Positions 35,492 through 44,421 of a stretch of 64,000 nt of DNA are shown here, in pieces. Both the position numbers and the translations under genes were made by a program. The notes beneath the pieces were generated by a model that saw nothing but the letters and a program-made list of their open reading frames with translations, had not been told where the DNA came from and searched no databases. The stretch is from the NCBI GenBank assembly GCA_009809945.1, contig WTPW01000437.1, forward strand, positions 302,487 through 366,486, written 5' to 3'. Positions within the stretch are counted from its first letter, which is position 1. Every line of letters starts with the position of its first letter. The stretch is from Gigaspora margarita. Taxonomy: Eukaryota > Glomeromycota > Glomeromycetes > Diversisporales > Gigasporaceae.

Positions 35492-37722
35492 ATGGCATTG
35501 CTAGAAAATATATCATCTAGTAAAATTAATCAATTTAAAAGTGATTTATTAGCAATACAAGATCGAGTCTGCAAATTACAACAGGATCTTGTCTCAAAAG
35601 AGGATTATATTAATTATCTTGAAAAAGAAATCACAATTCGTGATAAGGAGCTAGACCCATTAAGAACAAAAATTTCTAATCTTATAAAACAGTTAGAAAA
35701 TGTATTTAAAGAGTCTGAAAAGCGAGAAAATTATATAGATTATTTAAAAAAGCAGTTAGCATTTTTTCAGAATGAAATTGACAAGCTTAATGAAAAAATA
35801 CTTGTTTTGTATAGATCTGAAGGATCATTGCTTCACAATAAAAATTCCAATGATACTATAGATATGGCACAACAACCAGGATCACCTAGATTATCTCTAC
35901 CTGAAAATCAAGCTACAATCCAGAAACGTAGAATTACATGACAGGTTAATAGCATTAGAGAATATTTTGAAAGCCCAATTACAATAGCACCTTCATTAGA
36001 TGATATTGAAGAAAATCTTGATATAATTTTTGATGCCGGAAATAGATTTGAAAGGTTAGTACTAAATATATATCCACGGGCAAATGCTTGTGCAATTAAT
36101 GCAGAAAATTGAGTAGTAAATTTGCAGACCCAGCTAACAAATTCGCAAACCCAGTTAGCTGATTCACAAACCCAGTTAGCTGATTTACAAACCCAGTTAG
36201 CTACGCTTCAAAATGACTATAACCTTCTTCATCAGGCTTATGAGGCCCACAGAACACAACATAATATATTTAAATCTCAAAAGCTAGATGGTCAAATCAC
36301 AATCCGTATGCAAAACAGACAAATATTAGAATCGCTTCTAGAAAGATTTGAATTAAGATTCAAAAATAGACGAACCTATTAGCAATTACAAGAATGTAAG
36401 ACAGATAGAGCAATTACTATGCACCTCTTAAATCTTACAAAAAATTGATACAGCAAATGGAAAAATAAGTGCAAGACTCTAAAAAATAATCTATTATTTG
36501 CTAAAAGTCAACTAGACAACAAGTGGGGTAAGTGGAAAAATCGTGCTCGAAATTCTGAACAAATAATTAATAATTTGAATCAACAAATTTTTGTGCTACA
36601 GAATAATATAGCAAACATGGCAACCTTAACAGATGTTATGTCTTCATTATCCCTATTGATTGCTCAAATCCCCCAATATATAGGACAGGAACCTCCTGAT
36701 GAATATTATAATAAAATAGTACAAGTATTTGCATATAGAAGTGCATTAGCAGTTGCTGGATTTAATGATGCTGTAAAAGCTGAAATTTTAAAATCTAAAA
36801 TGTCTGATAAATATACACCTGTTCCAGCTGAATATCCTGCAGGTACAAATATTAATACTCCAGCATGATTNTTAGCTTGGTTACNGCATAAATATCATNA
36901 AGAAACAATAGAATCACGCAATGCCTCCTTATCCAGATTAGCACAAGAAAAATTTAACCCTACTAATACTCCTCAAACTTATGAAGACAGAATTCATTTT
37001 TTATTGTTACAGACACCAAATAATAACCAGGAGCATTGGCCATATTATGGACTTATTTACCTGATAAATTATTTACAAGAGTAAAGATAACAAATCCAGC
37101 TAATATAAATGCTTTCTTTACAGCTGTTAAGGACACATGGCTTGAGCAAAAACCATCTACCTTTACATATAATGGAGTTAATAGCAATTCATCAGTTCCT
37201 ATAATTTTATCTAATACAATACCTAGTGAAAATTTATCTATATATAAAAAAACATATGAAGAATTAGATTTTTTAGCTCAAAGACTAGAATATTCTGATA
37301 ATGCATCTAGAGATCCTGATGCTTTAAAAAATTTTATCNAAGAAGAATTATATAAAAGATTAGGCTATGCAAATTTCAATATACAATCCCAAAAATTATA
37401 TAATACAAAGAAGCCTACAGCTAAAAAATNAACAAAATCAAAGAAAGTAGAAAGATACTGTTCTATGTGTGGAAAACCTGGCNATACAAAAAAGAATTGT
37501 NCCAAAGTTAGAAAGACTAAAAANATTAATAATATTACTAGCTCTCAATACGAATATATAGACCAAAGCCAATCANAAGATGATATAGAATATATAAATA
37601 ATGAAAGNGATCAAGAANAAAGTAGCCAAGAAGAAAGTGATCAAGAAAATAGTGAGATTGAATATAGAGAAACTAATTGTTTTAATTTAAAAAAAAAAGT
37701 GGGGTTTCTAAGTCTTCTATAA
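35492..37722 (+). pseudogene. Gag-like protein: coiled coils, capsid-like region, zinc knuckle
   Basis: One frame family runs from the ATG at 35492 (27 bases from the divergent integrase start). It begins with strong coiled coil (residues 1-110, KLQQDLVSKEDYINYLEKE). After a TGA come QTQLADS heptad-like repeats (36122-36210), another charged coil, and then a globular capsid-like part (MATLTDVMSSLSLLIAQIP, later LPDKLFTRVKITNPANIN). A basic tail with CSMCGKPG-x-TKKNC follows, a CX2CX4HX4C knuckle whose His codon contains the single N. An acidic stretch ends it, with a frameshift in an A run near 37690. Internal stops are mainly TGA (about 35939, 36109, 36446, 36866) and one TAG (36380). The arrangement is retrotransposon Gag-like; capsid homology is inference from layout. 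Confidence 0.65.
35814..35839. repeat. Double-hairpin element 1 (in Gag-like ORF)
   Basis: Two adjacent 13-nt hairpins: GATCT-GAA-GGATC, then ATTGC-TTC-ACAAT. An A flanks each side. It is within the coding frame (reads ...GSLLHN...). Confidence 0.7.
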
Positions 37723-37750
37723 AAAAGAAATCCAAAAAACCAAAAACTAG

Positions 37751-37776
37751 GCCCCATAGGGGCGACTCTTCGAGTC
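37751..37776. repeat. Double-hairpin element 2 (Gag-protease linker)
   Basis: GCCCC-ATA-GGGGC then GACTC-TTC-GAGTC, both perfect 5-bp stems with 3-nt loops. Confidence 0.85.
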
Positions 37777-38047
37777 ATAAAAAAGCTATTAATGAAAATC
37801 AGATATTTTTAGAATTGGTTAAATATGTTTTAACAAGATATATTTCTCAATGTCCTTAAAAAATTCTAACTAAAATATATACAGATCTTAGTAAATTATT
37901 TTCTAAAATGAAAGACTCATTTTATTCATATCATTCAAAAAATTATATGAATAAAGAAGTAGACAAAGTATGGGAATATATAATAAAAAAGTATCAAATT
38001 ATTTTAGAACCATTTTTCCTTGCATGCTCAGAAAACGATATGCCAAT

Positions 38048-38073
38048 ATTGTGAAGCAATGACCCTCTGGGTC
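38048..38073. repeat. Double-hairpin element 3 (Gag-protease linker)
   Basis: ATTGT-GAA-GCAAT then GACCC-TCT-GGGTC. Read in frame it encodes SNDPLGL, nearly the same peptide (SNDPKGL) as element 6 gives inside the RING gene. Confidence 0.85.
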
Positions 38074-38687
38074 TATCTCTGACTTCAAGCAATTATTGTG
38101 AGAAGATAGGGTCTCCTTTATTAAATTATGCTATAAAACAATATCAAGAAGCCCAGTTATATCGAAATTGGCTTGATCCATTAAAAATAAACTTTTTGCA
38201 AATAAAAGAACCCAATAATTATGCCACTATTTCATGTAAAGTATATGATTTAGAAATACCTCATGCATTACTTGATACAGGTTCAGATGGGTCACATATT
38301 TTTGAAAATATCACAAACCATTTTATAAAATATTTTGGATTAAAAATAGATAGAAAAAANGTTTATAGACTAANAGGTGCTGTAGGNNAAAAANATTCTA
38401 TTGGGAGCTTTTCTGATATACCTGTTACTATAGGTATTGGAAATGATACCTTAACAATTTCGGATGAGTTTTCAGTTTTACCNACAGAAAAANATAATAA
38501 TGGTAANGATATATCATTATTTATTCTTGGTACTAGATGGCAACATCGAGCTGGCTGGGAACCTATAGTAAAGGGTGAGTTTATAGCATCAGCTAATGGA
38601 AAAAGTATTACTATTCCACTTTCTGTTTATAATAAAGATGAGGAAGCAAAGCTTCGAATTTCTAATTCACTCAAAAAAAAATAATTA

Positions 38688-38713
38688 GTTCTGAAAGGGC
38701 TTTACATAGTAAA
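38688..38713. repeat. Double-hairpin element 4 (just after the protease stop)
   Basis: GTTCT-GAA-AGGGC (stem with G-T wobbles) then TTTAC-ATA-GTAAA (perfect). It starts three bases after the stop codon. Confidence 0.65.
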
Positions 38714-38883
38714 GATACAATCCAATGCATTGAGGAAGCTGAGTTTTGAGATATTTCTATATGGGAAAAATGTATAAATCACTTTTTCTAGGATATATGT
38801 GCTTATGCACCAACTCCGTTGTTAGAATAGGATTTACTATCTTTTTCTTCTAACTGATGAATAAGATTATATATACTACTATC

Positions 38884-39420
38884 TCAGATTAATTTTTTTA
38901 ATGTAAGTTCGAATAATTTTGTACTCTGATTGGCCATATCTATCTTAATTTGATTGCATTCTATATCTTTCTGTTGCTTAATAGTTTTTAAGGTTTCCTC
39001 AGTAGATTTAATAAATTCTTGATGTAAATTATCTTTAGCTTCTTTGATTCTAGCATTAACCTCTTCTTCAGAGTACAATGGAGCAATATTAGTATTATAA
39101 AGCAAGCTATTAGAGGAAGAATCAGAGATTNGAGATTTTGTCTCTTCTTCNAATCCTGNCTTTTTGGGGTTTGAAACTGGTATTACTATACAATGAGACT
39201 CTGTCTCTACTTCTATTGTAGGATTATATCGAGATTTTTTATTTTTTTGGTATCTATCAACTTCATGTTTTAAAAATGCCCCTATAATAGGGCTAATACT
39301 TCTTGCTTCACTTTCTAATAATGGATTTTTTTTTCGAGTTGTAAGCCGAATCCATCCAGCTTTTATTAATGAAGGTGGTAGTTGGGTAAGAAGATTTGAA
39401 TAACTTTCATGAAAAGTCAT
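38884..39420 (-). CDS. Coiled-coil protein of the Polinton-like element, function unknown
   Basis: This is a 178-residue open frame, with three X residues from N calls. The N-terminus (MTFHESYSNLLTQLPPSLIK) is followed by a basic stretch with RKKNPLLESEARSIS, a Ser/Glu-rich linker, then a C-terminal coiled coil (EEEVNARIKEAKDNLHQEF through LKTIKQQKDIECNQ). It converges with the protease gene. It may be a structural or scaffold protein; nothing in the sequence fixes a function. Confidence 0.55.
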   Translation of the reverse strand: MTFHESYSNLLTQLPPSLIKAGWIRLTTRKKNPLLESEARSISPIIGAFLKHEVDRYQKNKKSRYNPTIEVETESHCIVIPVSNPKKXGXEEETKSXISDSSSNSLLYNTNIAPLYSEEEVNARIKEAKDNLHQEFIKSTEETLKTIKQQKDIECNQIKIDMANQSTKLFELTLKKLI

Positions 39421-39591
39421 GTAATTATATAAAAAAAATAATTTTGATAACTTTAATTTATTCTATAAAATAACTATAAGACAACTTTCGTGAAAAGCCA
39501 TGAAATTACATGAAATTATATGAAAAAAATTTTATTATATAAAATAATTATAAGATAACCCTTTATAATATTAAATAAAATATTTGATGCA

Positions 39592-40243
39592 TTATACATT
39601 GTTAACTTGATGCATCTCTTCCCGAACCACCCATAATAATTTGTAATGTTGAGCGAGTTCTAAAGCACAGAGACCATTGGGGCGATAATAATATTCAATA
39701 AATTTACGTTGTATTATTGTACATGCTTGAATTTTCTTACCAATTTCTCTGGCACGTTTGGTTTTTTGATAGCATTTTGCATCCATAATCCATATCGATG
39801 CAATGCATACTCACTATCATAATCATATCCTGAAATAGATTTTTTCTTGACTTTTAGCAAGTACTCATTATAACTTATACCACAGTATTTATTACCAGTA
39901 CATGAAAATTTTCAATGCCTCTCCATTCCTATATGGTTATAATTTTCTATATTCTTTTTTCTTTGTCCAGTATATACTAACTGATTACAAGAGAAACATA
40001 TTGCTATTCTGATTTCAGAAGCATATGAACCACTATTCAGCAATCGTATTAATCTTCTAGCTTCGAGGTATTTTTTATTTTCAATAGGTAATAGATTGTT
40101 CTTTCTGAAATACATAAAATGTTCCCAAATCCGTTTCATCCACTCACTGGGAGTTTCATTATTATGAATTTGTGGCATATTACAATATTCAATCTATTCA
40201 GCATCAGTACAATCAGTTTCACAAGTGTTTATGCCAACCATTT
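39592..40243 (-). pseudogene. Unknown Polinton-like element protein with Cys pairs
   Basis: It reads from MVGINTCETDCTD at 40243, through a TAG, to MPQIHNNETPSEWMKRIWEHF, RLIRLLNSGSYASEIRIA, a C-x2-C (CFSCNQ), a TGA, and a C-x5-C (CTGNKYC). A frameshift near 39780 leads to a basic helix, IQACTIIQRKFIEYYYRP, which looks IQ-motif-like. The two Cys pairs could bind zinc. No family is recognised. Confidence 0.45.
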
Positions 40244-41515
40244 TACGACTTATTATAGTGTGTTTTAGAGATTATACAATTTATATCCTATTAAATTTAA
40301 TAACTTTATATATTATGAATATGCGATTCAATTTTAGTGTATTAATTTATTTCAGAAAAATCGATTACAAATAAAATTACACTATGAAGCAGGGGCACTC
40401 TTTGCTCCAAATAATATATAAAGATTTTTTATAACAGAGGTTCAAAGAAGAATCAGATTCGGCACTATGTGCCACCTTGTTTCACAATACTCCAATTCCA
40501 TTTGATAACAGATACTAGCCTTAAATATTTGTACATACCTACATCCACTATTTTGATGTTCTATCAGATCCAATTCTCGATTTTGTACTATAATATAAAT
40601 ATTTGTCAACATGTACAAATTCAGAATAAGATCTGTAGATATTCGAAAAATAGGACATACTGATACTGATACCCATAAACAAATATGTGCACAATTTTAA
40701 CACGATCACGTAGTGCTAATTTAATCTTTATGCACTGGAAAAAATTTGGGTTTATTATTTTTTATTACTTAGCGTTGGGACAATTTTGCGAATGGCAAGT
40801 TATATAAAATTAGGTTATGGCTTGTGACACTCTCCTGCAGAATTAATTCTCACGGTCGATTTTTTTATTAATAACAAATATTACAAATAATGCGAACCCT
40901 TTTCCTTACTTTACACAATCCCATGACAAGAATTGGACTTAAAAAGGTTATAAGGGTAATACGTATAATGTTCTTAATCAGTAGTTTTCTCCAAATTCAT
41001 ATATTGCAGGAACTTGGAATCTCTGCCATCTCCGAGATCGTCGAGATCGTTAACTTATTTTTTACATCACAGGAGAGGTCATCAAATCTAAGGTGGGTTA
41101 ATTTTACCAGAAAAAATAACAAAATAGGCTCAGTGTTTGGAACTTATGACCGAGCGGAGTTGCTTTGTTAAGTATGGTATAGTATTGTGTTAGAGTAATG
41201 TAATTAATTTTTTTTCAGAACTAGATCCGAAAGATTATGAATCGTAGATTTGCCTCTTATTTCGAAAGCAATAGTACTGTATAGTATGTTGTACCTGGGT
41301 CTGTTATGTAATATGAAATAAGACAATATAAAATTGGCGAGTTTTTATCTTGTAAGGTGGGTTACCAATTATCAATAACATTTTTTTTTTCTGCTCATAT
41401 ATATTTTTACTTGATTCATTTGCTCGTAATTTATTTTTAATGTGCTATTTCATTTAATGCAAACTATGAAAACAAAATTTTACTTACTATAATTTTTTAT
41501 ATTTAGGAACAAAAA
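40244..41515. other. Spacer inside the Polinton-like element
   Basis: The only frames are short and biased. It contains one double-hairpin element (40461) and GGGGC...GCTCC near 40393. No gene is called. Confidence 0.45.
40461..40488. repeat. Double-hairpin element 5 (spacer)
   Basis: GGCAC-TAT-GTGCC then, after AC, CTTGT-TTC-ACAAT. The 2-nt gap and one stem mismatch suggest an older copy. Confidence 0.6.
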
Positions 41516-41940
41516 ATGAGTAGTAATAAAAAAACCACCTCCAAGGCCAACATTAGTAATGCCCCCAAGACCAACATTAGTAACACCCCCAAGACTAATA
41601 ATAGTAACGCCTCTAAGACCAACAGTAATAACACCTTCAAGACCAACGATAATAATACCTCCAAGATCAACAAAAGTCATGCCCCCAAGACCAATGATAG
41701 TAACGCCTCCGAGACCAATGAAAGTTGTGATAAGTAAAATTTTGTCTACCTTTTTTCATACACCTAAAGTTTAAAAAATCATTAAATCTATTAATTAAAC
41801 TAGATTTTTTAAATGAATGCTATGTTCAAGATCTTGAGGACATAAGAAATCCCTTTTACAATGATGTGTATTGGTGTAAAATGTATCTTGAGTTAACTAA
41901 AGAATCGTCTAATAAAGGACCTTTTGGTTATAATGATTAA
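41516..41940 (+). CDS. Asn/Thr/Lys repeat protein of the Polinton-like element
   Basis: The first frame (41516-41737) codes for an eight-residue repeat, KTN-[I/N/D]-[S/N]-N-[A/T]-[P/S/F], about eight copies (24-bp DNA unit). Beyond its stop another open segment (from about 41806, LNECYVQDLEDIRNPFYND...KGPFGYND, stop at about 41938) reads like a conserved C-terminus. A small intron or a frameshift between them is likely, but I could not fix the splice sites. Function unknown. Confidence 0.4.
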
Positions 41941-41944
41941 TAAA

Positions 41945-42288
41945 ATTATATAATAGTGATATATTGTGTAATAATATTTTTTTTATTTGTATTTTATTGT
42001 TGTTCATTTGGGCAACAATTTTTATGAAATAAAGAAAGGGAGGGTCCAGTGACCTCGCTATTTTAATGCAATCGTGTAATTGTTGAGTATAGATAAATAT
42101 TATTATTTTGTTTTCCACCCATAACTTTATTAAAATTGTTATTAAAAAATAAGGCCTTGATGCATACATTATGTGCATTTAGGCTCAAAGAGTTATAACC
42201 CTTTATAATATTAAATTAGCAAATTTAATACATTTGATCATATGAAGTCGAGCCAAAATCACACGATATCATATAATATGAAAAATCA
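41945..42288. other. Spacer inside the Polinton-like element
   Basis: AT-rich sequence between convergent genes. No supported frame or hairpin element is seen. Confidence 0.4.
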
Positions 42289-42374
42289 TTATTTGTCTAA
42301 TATCATCTCTGTATCTTCCATATATGATACATCAATTGTATAATTCGACTCTAAAGAATTTGTGCCAGAATTAA

Positions 42375-42400
42375 GACCCTTTGGGTCATTGCTCTGCAAT
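42375..42400. repeat. Double-hairpin element 6 (in RING gene, 3' part)
   Basis: GACCC-TTT-GGGTC then ATTGC-TCT-GCAAT, both perfect stems. A flanks both sides. On the coding strand it reads LQSNDPKG. Confidence 0.9.
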
Positions 42401-42894
42401 ACATCAAAGTCTGTCCATATATTCGAACTTTCCCTTTCTATTCTAAATTTAGATTTGTTATCTCCAGTTTTAATAAATTCAATTTCATCTTTTTTGAAAG
42501 CCCCAATACTTGATGTGCTGAAATTTCTGATTCGTTGGATCTTATTCTCACCAATTGTGCTGAAGATATCATAAATCTTTCGAGCTGTAGCAATTCTTTT
42601 CTTTATAACATTAATTGAAGTAATACTAGAGAGTAATTTCTTAATATCAGCAACTATCTTATTCTGTGCTGTGTGTAGAGGGTCAGTATCTTTAGTAACT
42701 CTTTAAGTTTTTCTGCATCTGCTTTTCCGAGCTGATAATAAAACAAGATGACTTCTTTTTTCGCATGAATCACATTTTTTTCTGAGCGAGCAAGTAATTT
42801 TTCAGCTTGATCTATATTTTTNTATAAGAGAAGAAATTCCTGTGCAGTCGAAGGAGATATTTCTTCTATCGCATCAGAATGGGATAAATCTTTA

Positions 42895-42920
42895 GGATCG
42901 AAGAGCCATTGCTCTGCAAT
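42895..42920. repeat. Double-hairpin element 7 (in RING gene, middle)
   Basis: GGATC-GAA-GAGCC (one mismatch) then ATTGC-TCT-GCAAT (perfect). It is read through in frame as IAEQWLFDP. Confidence 0.8.
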
Positions 42921-43343
42921 AGAAATTTCTCGAAGAAAAGATTTAACTTTAGGAGTATTCCCAGGTTTTAAAGCTTCTGCAAGATCACTGATATCCTCTT
43001 CAACTGTTTCTATATTTTTTATTCGATCTTGGCAATTTCTAACTGGACAGGTAATATTTTCACTAATTGCAAAAAATCTAATAGCACAGTTGAAATGTAA
43101 GATATGATCACATTCCAAGACAGTGACTGGTTTTTTAATTGGTTCTTGACAGATGTAACATGAATTGGAAATTTGGTTAAGAATATCTGATGCGGAAGTA
43201 GATATATTCATGATTAGAAATTGATTAATTTTTGAGATGCGATTTTTGAGATAGATGAGAAAAGTAATAGGGTTTTATACTTTTTGTTCCAAGCTTTTGA
43301 AACAACTGGAATTTGCTAGAAAATTCATGAAATATGACATTGT

Positions 43344-43356
43344 GACCTGAAGGGAC
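43344..43356. repeat. Decayed half of a double-hairpin element
   Basis: GACCT-GAA-GGGAC resembles the first module of the element at 44263; ATTGT directly before it may be the stub of the partner hairpin. Confidence 0.35.
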
Positions 43357-43800
43357 ACGTACTACCAACCTGCCTTTTTGCAATTTGATAATACCAATCT
43401 TGAGCATATTTTACAAATGATCTATCAACTCGATAAAGCCATTTCATTACAGCATATTGGATTATTTTAGCTGAATTTATTTGTGTTTTCTATAAATAAT
43501 ATGCTCACTGAGTTGGGCTTTAAACTCTCTAAATTTGGAGTTATTAGCTATAGATTTATTTCTGGTTAGATTATTTTTAATACGGAATACAAAATTTTTC
43601 CAATGATCTTTTCTATTAATATCATATCCTAGTATTAATAAATATTTACGTATATATTTAGGTGGATGATACTTCACAAATTTTAACCAAGCTTCTGGTG
43701 TTTTTAAATTATTGATATAGTTTAACCCATATTTGGTTAACATGTATCGGGCATAATTATTTTTTGTCCATTCTTTAACAATATCTTGAATTTTAAGCAT
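43357..43800 (-). pseudogene. Small unknown protein of the Polinton-like element
   Basis: The open piece (43800-43477) is MLKIQDIVKEWTKNNYARYM with a basic, aromatic composition (YHPPKYIRKYLLILGYD). After a frameshift near 43470 the frame continues with VMKWLYRVDRSFVKYAQDW to about 43370. It is helical and basic, perhaps DNA-binding. No family is recognised. Confidence 0.4.
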
Positions 43801-43918
43801 GTTTATTAGCTAAGACTTTTATTTAATAAGTATGTCACAAGCTCAATATATATCAAAGAATGGATAAATAATTAGTTATTTTTTTAATAAAGATATAGTA
43901 TATAATATAAATTATATT

Positions 43919-44199
43919 ACAAGATAGCATATATAAAATGTAAAATTCATGAAAAGGGTCATGAGCCTTACTTGGTTAAGGCATTAAATGATACATCATT
44001 AGATGAAAATATTAGAAAAATAGTCAATAAACTTTATAGTAACCCATCAAAAAAGAAAATTTTAAGGTGCAAAGCTCCATTGCTTCACAATAATAATACC
44101 ACATATGAATCCTCATCCTTATTTTCATCTTTATCTGGGTCTGACTCTGAATCGTCTAGCTACAAAGTGATTGTAGGTAAAGCAAAAAAGCGTGATTAG
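43919..44199 (+). CDS. Partial unknown ORF, Ser/Lys-rich
   Basis: Open from about 43919 without an ATG; it reads KIAYIKCKIHEKGHEP, then LDENIRKIVNKLYSNPSKKK, a Ser/Asp-rich stretch and a Lys-rich end. TTACAAG just before it could be a splice acceptor, making this the last exon of a gene whose first exon I cannot place. One double-hairpin element is inside it. Confidence 0.35.
44066..44091. repeat. Double-hairpin element 8
   Basis: GGTGC-AAA-GCTCC (one mismatch) then ATTGC-TTC-ACAAT. In frame it reads PLLHN, as element 1 reads SLLHN. Confidence 0.75.
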
Positions 44200-44262
44200 T
44201 CTTTATTATAGATTTGAAATGATCTTGATAGTTTTTATTTACTAGCTTATGTGGGTATTCTA

Positions 44263-44314
44263 GACCTGAAGGGTTATTGCTTTGCAGGCCCCCATAGGGG
44301 CAACTCAAAGAGTC
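44263..44314. repeat. Tandem pair of double-hairpin elements (four 13-nt modules)
   Basis: GACCT-GAA-GGGTT, ATTGC-TTT-GCAGG, CCCCC-ATA-GGGGC and AACTC-AAA-GAGTC follow one another without gaps. The last two match element 2 and the first two resemble elements 3 and 6. A flanks both sides. Confidence 0.75.
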
Positions 44315-44421
44315 ATAGATATGTGGGATACACATTCATTTGGATACTTTTTTGAGAGCCTAACTCTTAAAGCTCGTTTTTCAGCCAACTCTGGAGATAT
44401 TCTATTTGATATAAAATTGTT

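Larger units (their letters stand above)
37723..38684 (+). pseudogene. Retropepsin-like aspartic protease following the Gag-like ORF
   Basis: After broken linker sequence the intact piece 38196-38684 has ALLDTGSDGSHI, the D-T-G-S active-site loop of retroviral-type aspartic proteases, and later FILGTRWQHRAGWEPIV, the conserved ILGxxW region near the end of the fold. One active-site Asp per chain implies a homodimer. A protease directly after a zinc-knuckle protein is the Gag-Pro order of Ty3/copia elements and retroviruses. No reverse transcriptase or RNase H follows: the ORF ends in -KKK and stops. Two stops (TAA about 37858, TGA about 38053) interrupt the linker. Confidence 0.75.
42289..43211 (-). 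pseudogene. RING-finger protein of the Polinton-like element
   Basis: The open piece (43211-42654) starts MNISTSASDILNQ and has C-Y-I-C...C-D-H-I-L-H-F-N-C...C-P-x3-C, a RING-H2-like zinc pattern at residues 18-60, although the last pair is spaced C-x4-C rather than C-x2-C. A helical region follows. A frameshift near 42660 leads to the continuation (IVADIKKLLSSITSINVIKK...) ending at 42289. RING proteins usually act as E3 ubiquitin ligases; capsid-bearing Polintons are not known for them, so it is an accessory gene. Two double-hairpin elements lie inside it. Confidence 0.6.

Noticed and set aside
35492..38684. A nested LTR retrotransposon instead of Polinton cargo
   Set aside because: No LTRs, primer-binding site, reverse transcriptase or own target duplication were found; the integrase nearby is of Polinton type. 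Not fully excluded.
40890..41171. 93-codon plus-strand frame in the element spacer
   Set aside because: No motif, unusual composition and no support from context.
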